Below are positions 13,766-21,400 of a DNA stretch of 21,563 nucleotides, in pieces (the stretch's first letter is position 1; the number at the start of each line of letters is the position of its first letter). The translations under genes and the position numbers were made by a program. Origin of the DNA: Bifidobacteriaceae bacterium. Lineage in GTDB: Bacteria > Actinomycetota > Actinomycetes > Actinomycetales > WQXJ01. The stretch spans positions 1 to 21,563 of the forward strand of contig JAISBQ010000327.1 in the NCBI GenBank assembly GCA_031266115.1, written 5' to 3'. The notes under the pieces are model-generated. The model had not been told where the DNA came from. It was given only the letters and a program-made list of their open reading frames with translations, and made no database searches.

Positions 13766-15490
13766 ATGGCCCGTGTCCGCCGCAAACCCCTGACCTGCAC
13801 TGTTGTCCTCTTCGCGGCGACGATCCTCATCGCACCGCTCGGTATCTCTCACCCAGTTGTTGCTGTTGCCGACGACGATGTCACGTTGACCTCTCAGTCC
13901 ATCGAATTGCCTCCTCCGCCCGAGTTGCCCGAGGGCGAAGGGGTCAGTCCGCTGGAGTTCGCCGGTGCTGTTCGCGAGCAAGCCCTCGAACAGCTCGGCG
14001 ACCGGTACGTCGAGATGTGGATGGCGCCCGCCCAGGACCACTTCGTCATCGGGGTTCTGGATTTGGCCGCCGATGAGGCGGCTGCGCTTGAAGAGTCGTT
14101 GGGCGAGATTGTCGAGGTCGAGGTGGTGGAGCGGCACGTGGCGCGCGCCGACGTTGACGCGCTCGCCGATTCGGTGATGCAAGCGTTGACGGAATCGGGC
14201 GTCCAATGGTCCGAGATTGACCGACACTACGAGCGCGGCTTTGTCGGAGTCGCGGCGCCCACGTCGACGGATCTCGACGCGATCGCATCGCTCCTGGAGC
14301 CGATCACGAGTGAAGCGCCTCTGCGCGGCCAGGCCGCGCTGGACGTCAACCGGATGCTCAACTTTGAGGCCGCGCTCGACAGCCCGAGGGTGGCGCTAAC
14401 CCTGGCGCCATTGTCGGAGGGCACAGGCGGGTCGAGGGACGACCTTCCACTTCAGGGAGGGAAGCGGATCAAGATTGGAACCACGGCGTATCAGTGTTCA
14501 TTCGGTTTCGCGGTCAGCGGTGACGGAGGTGAATATGGCTTGACTGCGGGTCACTGTGGCTTTGTGGGAGAGACAGTGAGAACAGGTAACTTGGCGGTCC
14601 TAACGAACCTCATGAATAACACATTCTGGGGTGCAACCAACGTTGACTCGGACGCCGTGCTATTCCACTTGCCCAGCTCGGCCTGGTGGGAAACCACTGT
14701 GTACTATGGTACTGATACGGCACGTCCGGTGGTGGCTCAGGCCGGTGCCTATTACTCAACGGATTTGGCTGTTCCCTATGGTTGGGTGTGTTTCAATGGC
14801 GCAAGTTCCGGAGCTGAATCGTGTGGGTATATCAGCAGTACGGCTACGAGCGTGGGATATACAGCGGATCGTGCCGCTAATACCAGCGTCATTACTACGC
14901 TCGACGACGCTATCAAGGTCTACTGGAATTCGACCAGTCCCGGAGCGAAGAAGGGGGACAGCGGCGGCGGTCTCTACGGCGTGAATCCCGATGCGTCGGC
15001 GATCGCATTGGGTCTGTCGGCTTGCTGCCAGCTCAATCCCAACGATTCAACGAACCAGTGTCTTCAGTCGGGGGCTGCCTATTTTACAAAGATCTCGAAA
15101 GCGCTGACACGTACCGGGACCGTGCTCATGGCGCAGGGACGCCAACCGTTCGGATCGCTTGATACAGCTTCCGGCGGGGCCGGCACGGTCAGTGTCTCGG
15201 GTTGGGTCATCGATCCTGACCTTGCACGCAGCGCAACCTGGGCGTATATCTATATTGGCGGACCGATGGGTTCGGGTGCGCCCCTCTGGGCAGTGCCGGC
15301 CAATCAGATCCGAACGGATGTTGAGGCGGCTTACGCCAATACGGGGAAGTACCATGGTTTTGCGGCCACCCTCATCACGTCGATTCGCGGCACCAACATC
15401 CCAGTTTATGCGTACGGGGCGGACATCGGAGGTTCTTTTTCCGGGCATAAGCAGCTTTGGGCCACTCCTAAGTATGTCACGATCAATTGA
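13766..15490 (+). CDS. Secreted S1 (streptogrisin-like) serine protease with prodomain and C-terminal domain
   Basis: The product is 574 aa. The ATG at 13766 has GGAGG five bases upstream. Residues 1-36 are a signal peptide (hydrophobic 12-27, then VVAVA-DDD). Residues about 45-220 look like the long prodomain of actinobacterial S1 proteases. The catalytic domain (about 233-450) has His263 in LTAGHC, probable Asp296 in NVDSDAVLF, and Ser399 in KKGDSGGGLYG, so the triad is complete; paired cysteines (for example 244/264) suggest disulfides. Residues about 458-574 form a C-terminal beta-rich domain (VSVSGWVIDPD, then IPVYAYGADIGG), like modules seen in other secreted actinobacterial proteins. 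Base composition drops within the gene: I count 28 G/C in 60 bases at 14581-14640, against 46 of 60 at 9061-9120 in gatA. Substrate unknown. Confidence 0.93.
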   Translation: MARVRRKPLTCTVVLFAATILIAPLGISHPVVAVADDDVTLTSQSIELPPPPELPEGEGVSPLEFAGAVREQALEQLGDRYVEMWMAPAQDHFVIGVLDLAADEAAALEESLGEIVEVEVVERHVARADVDALADSVMQALTESGVQWSEIDRHYERGFVGVAAPTSTDLDAIASLLEPITSEAPLRGQAALDVNRMLNFEAALDSPRVALTLAPLSEGTGGSRDDLPLQGGKRIKIGTTAYQCSFGFAVSGDGGEYGLTAGHCGFVGETVRTGNLAVLTNLMNNTFWGATNVDSDAVLFHLPSSAWWETTVYYGTDTARPVVAQAGAYYSTDLAVPYGWVCFNGASSGAESCGYISSTATSVGYTADRAANTSVITTLDDAIKVYWNSTSPGAKKGDSGGGLYGVNPDASAIALGLSACCQLNPNDSTNQCLQSGAAYFTKISKALTRTGTVLMAQGRQPFGSLDTASGGAGTVSVSGWVIDPDLARSATWAYIYIGGPMGSGAPLWAVPANQIRTDVEAAYANTGKYHGFAATLITSIRGTNIPVYAYGADIGGSFSGHKQLWATPKYVTIN

Positions 15491-15506
15491 TATACCGAGG
15501 GGTACT

Positions 15507-16478
15507 GTGGAGGAGTTATGGGACGATGCAGCAACTGTGAGAGGAAGGGTAGTGGTGAGGCCGGATGAGGGAGGTAGTGACGCCACTGTCTGCCGGAGTC
15601 GGTGGGGAGTGGTCGGCGGATGGGTATCCTGGATGGTCGTCACCGCGCTGGTGAGCTTCAGTGCGGGCGGGGTGGCCTTGGCGGCGCGGGCGAACGGCTC
15701 CGGGAGCCCCGATGACGAGGTGTGCAACGTTGGTACCGGCCGTGATGACTTATCCATACTCGCGGCCACGCTGAGGCTTCCGGATCTGGCCGCCACGCCA
15801 AACGTGGTGCCTGGCACTGTGCTAAGGACGTTCTTGCCCGGTGATCGCCAGTATCGCGACGACTTTGGTTCGGTGTGGGAGATCCTGGAGACCTTTGTAG
15901 TAAAGGATGGGGTCTTTTGGAGGGTTGTGCGAGAGTACACAGTTTCCGAGTCAGATGTCGGATCGACTCTGCAGATGGGCGTGTTCCTGTATCTGGAGTC
16001 TAGGTGTTGGACGGGTTACAACATTGGGTACACCGCGGCTGTGACGGTTGTGGCGCAACTACCGCTAAGTGGGGACCCGGAGACACCTTCTGTGCCGGAT
16101 CGTGCGCCCTCGCAGGAACCTAGTACCGAGCCCTCTGAGCGGGTCAAGCCGGTCAGGGTGAGCGTGTCGGCACGCAAGACCGTCAAGAAGGTGACCGCGA
16201 CCAAGCCTGCGAAGGTCAAGGTCAAGGTTCGCCGTACCGATGGTGAGCCGCCGATAGGGCGGGTCACCGTGGCCTGGGGGTCAAAGAAGTCCTCGGCGAA
16301 GACTGTGCGGGTGAAGGCATCGCACTGGGGAGTGGTCACGGTGAACCTCCCCAAGCTGAAGCCGGGTACCTACAAGCTCCGGACAACCTTCGCCGGCACC
16401 TCGCCCCTCGGCCTCCGCGCCACAGCAAAGACCTTGAAGCTGACTATCCCGAAGAAGGGAGCCCCTGAGGATTCCTAA
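15507..16478 (+). CDS. Secreted protein with a Cys-paired N-domain and Lys-rich Ig-like C-domain (paralogue 1)
   Basis: The product is 323 aa from the GTG at 15507, which has GAGGGG four bases upstream; a GTG at 15555 with AGGAAGG upstream is a good alternative. A hydrophobic segment at about 37-60 ending GVALAA is the export signal. The N-domain contains Cys73 and Cys167, both conserved in the next gene and probably disulfide-bonded, and the stretch FVVKDGVFWRVVREYTVSESDVGSTL. A Pro/Ser/Glu linker (about 186-212) leads to a Lys/Arg/Val-rich Ig-like domain, with KVKVKVRRTDGEPPIGRVTV and LPKLKPGTYKLRTTF typical of Big_3_5-type bacterial Ig repeats. Function unknown; likely extracellular or wall-associated. 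It follows the protease by 16 nt and precedes its paralogue by 16 nt, so the three are probably cotranscribed. Confidence 0.8.
   Translation: MEELWDDAATVRGRVVVRPDEGGSDATVCRSRWGVVGGWVSWMVVTALVSFSAGGVALAARANGSGSPDDEVCNVGTGRDDLSILAATLRLPDLAATPNVVPGTVLRTFLPGDRQYRDDFGSVWEILETFVVKDGVFWRVVREYTVSESDVGSTLQMGVFLYLESRCWTGYNIGYTAAVTVVAQLPLSGDPETPSVPDRAPSQEPSTEPSERVKPVRVSVSARKTVKKVTATKPAKVKVKVRRTDGEPPIGRVTVAWGSKKSSAKTVRVKASHWGVVTVNLPKLKPGTYKLRTTFAGTSPLGLRATAKTLKLTIPKKGAPEDS
16178..16247 (+). repeat. 70-nt exact repeat, copy 1 (other copy at 17139-17208)
   Basis: The sequence from GACCGTCAAGAAGGTGACCG to GATGGTGAG is identical base for base in the next gene at an offset of 961 nt. Flanking sequence to about 16400 (17360) stays nearly identical. 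It encodes the start of the Lys-rich Ig-like domain in both genes. Confidence 0.85.
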
Positions 16479-16494
16479 GGATTCTGGAGCGCAG

Positions 16495-17427
16495 ATGGGA
16501 GAGAAACCCATGGAGGTTCACAGGCAGAAGAAACGTGAGTCGGTCGGCGAGATCTGGCGAAGAATACTTGTCAGACACATAGCCTGCGCTGGTGTTGTCG
16601 CGGTGGCGGTGACCTTTGGCGTGAGCGATCCGCTCTGGCACGCGGAGGCAGATGACGCTGATGCTATAGGTGAGGAGGAGTGTAACATCGCGGCCTATGG
16701 TGTAGGCGCGATAAGGTTGCCGCCTGTGGCTGCGACGTCAACCGTGACACCCTGGACCAGGCTCAGCGCGTTCGGTCCGAATGATTTTCGCTATGTTAGC
16801 GAAAATGGGTGGACGTGGGACATCGTTGACAAGTTCGTGGTGAAGGACGGAGTCTATGAGAATGAGACGTGGAGCTATACCGTGTCCGACTCGGACATAG
16901 GGTCTACCACTCACTTGGGGGCGGTCTTGTACTTGAAGAGTGGCTGCAGGGCTGACTACACGATCGCCTATACGCCTCCCGTGACGGTGGTAGCGAGGTC
17001 AGGGCCCGACGGGAGCGTCGAGACTCCGGTGCCCCCGGATGCGCCCGCAGAGATTTCCACCCCCGTCCCGTCCGATCCAGCTTCACCCCCAGCGGCGGGG
17101 CAGATCAATCCGATCAAGGCGAGTGTGTCGGCGAGGCAGACCGTCAAGAAGGTGACCGCGACCAAGCCTGCGAAGGTCAAGGTCAAGGTTCGCCGTACCG
17201 ATGGTGAGGCGCCGATAGGGCGGGTCACCGTGGCCTGGGGGTCCAAGAAGTCCGCGTCGAAGACGGTGCGGGTGAAGGCGTCGCACTGGGTGGTGGTCAC
17301 GGTGAACCTCCCGAAGCTGAAGCCGGGCACCTACAAGCTCCGAACAACCTTCACGGACACCTCACCCCAACACCTCCGCGCCACAGCGAAGACCCTCAAA
17401 CTCACGGTCCCTAAGACCAAGTCCTGA
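16495..17427 (+). CDS. Secreted protein with a Cys-paired N-domain and Lys-rich Ig-like C-domain (paralogue 2)
   Basis: The product is 310 aa. The ATG at 16495 has GGAG five bases upstream; an ATG at 16510 with GGGAGA upstream is nearly as good. The N-terminus is basic (QKKRESVGEIWRRILVRH), followed by a hydrophobic segment at about 29-45 and a probable cleavage near HAEA. Cys63 and Cys151 match the cysteines of the preceding protein, as does FVVKDGVYENETWSYTVSDSDIGST. A Pro-rich linker (about 172-206) leads to an Ig-like domain whose DNA is almost the same as in the paralogue, with a 70-nt block identical (17139-17208 against 16178-16247). The N-domains have diverged much more. Function unknown. 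No sorting signal or C-terminal anchor is present. Confidence 0.85.
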   Translation: MGEKPMEVHRQKKRESVGEIWRRILVRHIACAGVVAVAVTFGVSDPLWHAEADDADAIGEEECNIAAYGVGAIRLPPVAATSTVTPWTRLSAFGPNDFRYVSENGWTWDIVDKFVVKDGVYENETWSYTVSDSDIGSTTHLGAVLYLKSGCRADYTIAYTPPVTVVARSGPDGSVETPVPPDAPAEISTPVPSDPASPPAAGQINPIKASVSARQTVKKVTATKPAKVKVKVRRTDGEAPIGRVTVAWGSKKSASKTVRVKASHWVVVTVNLPKLKPGTYKLRTTFTDTSPQHLRATAKTLKLTVPKTKS

Positions 17428-17659
17428 CGCGGGACCAACCGCTGGAGCAAGGCTTGGGTTGACTCACGTGCCGGCGCGTCCTCCGCGCTCCTGGCACGCA
17501 TGCCTGCCTGCGTCGATGCCAACTCAAACACCTCCGGTGTGCATGCTGCTCTTGGCGCGTCGATATGCGGGTATGGTCGGGGGCGGAGCGAGACTGGCGG
17601 CGCCGGCGCCCGGCTCCGCGTTCGCTGTTGTTCGGCATCCCTCGGGACGGGAGAACACC

Positions 17660-18436
17660 ATGGTCGGTGCCATCGGCTACCGGGTGGCAGGCACCGCCGC
17701 GTGTGTCGCCGTGCTCGCCTACGGGTCCATCGCCGCGACCGCTGAAGTGGCCGCCCCGCCCCCGCCCCTCGCGGTCGAAGCCAGCGCCGGTCCCGTGACC
17801 GCGTTCGACGTGAAACGGGTCGAGGCCCCGGTGACCCTGAGCGTGACCATCGCCGGCATCAACCCGATCGTCGCGTGGACCATCGATGTCGCCAACGTGA
17901 TTGTCACCGACATCGGGATTGTCCAGCAGATCTCCTCCACGGACCGGCCCGAGGTCACCCTGGTGGCGGGCGTGAACCACGTGGTGATCGGGACGAATCG
18001 CTCCGCGACCTTGGAGGATGCCGGCGACCATAGGGTCACGGTCTCGGTGACCGATGCCGCGGGTGCTACCGCCACCACGACCACCACCGTCAAGGTCATC
18101 AGCCGGGCGACCTTGACCGTGGACGGCATTAGCGGGCGTCCGGGCGCATCCAGTCGCTCGGTGGTGTGGGGCACGGGGTCACCGGAGATGCGGGGGCGAG
18201 CCGTCGAGGTGTTCTTCAAGCCGGCCGGCGGCGGGAAGGCCAAGTCCATCGGTACCACGCGGGTCGCCAGGATCAACGACTACTGGACGCTGCGCGCATC
18301 CGGCCTCGGGCCAGGCACCATCAAGGTCAAGGCGAAATCCTCGTATATCGCCGGTACATGGGACACCCTGAGGGTCACACGCAAGTCCTTCCGCGCCGCG
18401 CCCCCAGACTTCACCGAACCACGACTCTTCGGCTGA
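17660..18436 (+). CDS. Secreted beta-sandwich protein of unknown function
   Basis: The product is 258 aa. The ATG at 17660 is chosen because GGGAGA sits about six bases upstream and a signal peptide starts there (hydrophobic 9-26, cleavage region IAATA-EV); the frame is open back to 17459, but that part is unlike protein-coding sequence of a secreted product. After a short Pro-rich stretch, residues about 45-165 look like an Ig/PKD-type beta-sandwich (ending GDHRVTVSVTDAAGATATTTTTVKV, given here as 165 or so), and residues about 170-245 form a second beta-rich module (RGRAVEVFFKPAGGG, then IKVKAKSSY). I do not recognise a specific family. The NRPS-like gene starts eight bases after its stop, so the two are likely cotranscribed. 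The 232 nt upstream contain no clear promoter, terminator or gene. Confidence 0.78.
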   Translation: MVGAIGYRVAGTAACVAVLAYGSIAATAEVAAPPPPLAVEASAGPVTAFDVKRVEAPVTLSVTIAGINPIVAWTIDVANVIVTDIGIVQQISSTDRPEVTLVAGVNHVVIGTNRSATLEDAGDHRVTVSVTDAAGATATTTTTVKVISRATLTVDGISGRPGASSRSVVWGTGSPEMRGRAVEVFFKPAGGGKAKSIGTTRVARINDYWTLRASGLGPGTIKVKAKSSYIAGTWDTLRVTRKSFRAAPPDFTEPRLFG

Positions 18437-18444
18437 GACGGCCC

Positions 18445-21400
18445 ATGCCGACCGCGCCGCGCCTTGAGGGTCTCTACGACCTGACGCCGGTGCAACGTCG
18501 CCTGGTGGCGGACCTTCTGGGCGACCGGGCCTCGCGATCTTCCATTCTCCAGCGCACCGTCACCGTCCGTGGGCCGCTCGATCTCGCGCGCGCCGCCCGC
18601 GCTATCGACCTGGTGGCGAGGCGACATGAGGCGTTGCGGGCCGGCATCGTCCAATCGGTGGGACCGACGATGGCGAAGCTCGCCATCCTGCGTGACCGTG
18701 AGCCTGACCTTGTGGTGCGGGATCTGACGGCGGCCGGCGCCGCGGACCCAGACTCCGTAGCCGAGGCCGCCGATCGTATTGCGCTGGCCGATCTGGAGCG
18801 CGGATTCGACCTCACACGCGATTCCCTGTGCCGGGTGACGTTGGTCCGCATGGGCGCGGATGAGTCCCGGATGGTGTGGTCGGCATGCCCTGCCGTGGTG
18901 GACGAGTGGTCGCTCCCCGTGCTGGCCTGGGACTTTGCCCGCTACTACGACCAGTTGGGGACCGTCTCGCCGTCGCGAGCGCAAGAGATGGTGGCGGGGG
19001 AGGCGGCCATCGCCCCGAGCCTCGGCCGCTACCTCGCGTGGGCCGCCGAACGCGAGACCGCGGCCGACCACGCCTACTGGGCCGGCGTCCTCGACGGGTA
19101 CGCGGGCGTGCCGCCATGCCCGCTGCTCGGCGGCTGGCACGAGACGGATCTCACCCCGCCGCCGCGAACCCCGCGGCCAGCGGCCACGGTGGACGAGGCC
19201 ACGGCGGCCGGTCTGCGGAGCCTCGCCCACGCCGAATCGGTGGATCTCCCCACCTTGGTGGTTGCGGCGTGGGGTCTGGTCGTGGCGCGGTCCATCTACG
19301 CCGACGATGTCGTTGTTGGCTATGAGGTCAGCGGGCGCGATCTCGATGGCTTGGACTTGGGCGGTCTGGTGGGGGCCCTTGGCACCACCATCCCGGTGCG
19401 CATTCGACTCACTCCCGGTCTCACGATCCGCCAGATGGTCCGCGTGGTGGGCGAGCAGATTGCCGAGGGCAGCGCACGCGCCGCGCTGCCGCTCGCGGAC
19501 GTCGAGCGTCTCGCACTGGGAGACGGGCCCGGTGGCGGAGGCCCAGCCACCGGTGGGCCGAGGGATGTGGGCGCGGCGGACGGTGAGCCGGAGGGTGCGC
19601 AGGTCACCGGAGCCGGGCCGCGACGCGCGGCACCACCGGATGGTCGCCCCGGTGGTGTGCAGGTGACCGGCGGCGGGTACCCGGGTGTGCAGGTGGCTGG
19701 TGCCGGGCCGCAAGGCGTGCCGCCGCCGGACGGTCGCCCTGGCGATGTGCGGGTGGCTGGCGGCGGGCACCCGGGTGTGGCCGGCGGTGGCCCGCCCACG
19801 GTCGCCGGGCTCATCACTACGTCAGTGGGAGCCGACCCGTGTGACCCGATCGGCGTGCCTCGTCGCATGGGCGCTTTGACGATCAGCGTGGACGATGACG
19901 CTCCCGCCACCCCCAGCGCCGCACCACCGACGCAACCCGCCAGATCCAGCGCGGAGGTGAGGTCGGCCGGGGGTCTTGCCGGCTTCGACCTGGATCCAGG
20001 GTCACCTCAGAACGCCGCCCGTTCCCGTTCGGTGGGACTCACGCACGCCGTGTCGCTGCGTGTCACCTGTGAGGGGCGTCTCAAGCTTGACCTCTCCGTT
20101 GACTCGACCGCGTGCTCAGGCAGGCTCGCGGAGCTTACGGTGAGGCGCGTGGCGACGGCGCTGAGCGCCATCGTCCGTGATCCGGATGCCCAGGCGTGGG
20201 ACCTTGATGTGGTCGATCCGCGAGAACGTGCCCACCTGGCCCGCGATCTCACTCCGGCGCCCACGCCGTTCCCCGAGCACCTCACCCTGGGCGGGCTGGT
20301 GGAGGCGTGGGCGCAGCGCATGCCCGGCGCCCCGGCCGTGGCCGGCGACGCGGGGACCATGACGTTCGACCAGCTCAACCGGCGCGCCAACCAGTTGGCC
20401 TGGGCGCTGCGGGAGGCCGGGATCGGTCGCGAGGACGTGGTGGCGCTCGTGGCCCGGCCTGGCCCGGAGGCGCTGGTTGGGATCTATGCGATCGCCAAGG
20501 CCGGCGGCGTGTGGGTGGCGCTCGATGGCGCGTCGCCGCGGACGCTGCTAGAGGAGCGCCTGGAATTCGCGAGGCCTAGAGCGGTGGTGATCGCCGGTGC
20601 GAGTATGCCCTTTGACCTGCGTCAACGCTGCCCGGTGCCCGTCATTGACGCGGCCGGTCTGGCCCTTGGCGCCCAGGGCACCGAGAATCTCCCTGGCCTT
20701 GCCGGGCCCCGCGACGTGGCGTGCGTGGTCCTGGCGGCGTCCGGTGGCGCACCCCGGTGGGTGGTGCTGGAACACCGCAGCCTGGTCAACGCTGCCGCCC
20801 ACATCGTCCGGTCCGCCGCCGCCGTGGACGATGCCGCCGTCTCCTACCCCCTCACCCTCGCTCGCGATGGAGCGGACATGGCCGCGAGCGGCCGCCCGGT
20901 CGGGGCGTACGGGTGTGTCGAGACCGCCGGCATCGCCGCGCAATCGTGTGAGGACGGCGGCGGCGATGACGCCCGAGTCCGGGCCCTGCGACCGATCGCC
21001 AACACGGCGCTGTACGTGCTGGACGGGATGCGGTTGTGCGGCGTCGGCATGCTGGGCGAGGTGTGCGTGGGCGGGGTCGGCGTTGCCCGCGGGTATTGCG
21101 ACCGTCCGCCACTCATCGCCGAATACCTGATTCCGAACCCGTTCGGCCCAGGTCGCCTGTTCCGCACAGGGGACCTGGGGTACATCGACGCGGACGGCAG
21201 AGTGGTCCTCCAGGCTTCGGCCGACGCTCCAGGAGTCCCAGCTCCCAGCCACGCTCCTGCGGTGCCGCCCGCGCAGCACGTGTCTGCCGTGCCGGCTGCG
21301 CCCCCCACGCATATGGCGCCTGAGACCGAGCCTGCGCCGACTGTCCCTGCCGCGCCGCAAGTGTTTGCCGCGCCGCCGGTGCCTCTGGCGCGTCTGGCGC

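Noticed and set aside
17428..17659. Promoter pair TTGGCG (17552-17557) and TATGGT (17572-17577)
   Set aside because: The spacer is only 14 nt, too short for a confident promoter.
18280..19770. Minus-strand open frame of 496 codons opposite the NRPS-like gene
   Set aside because: It is Arg/His-rich with no domain, whereas the plus frame shows condensation-domain sequence and is open throughout.
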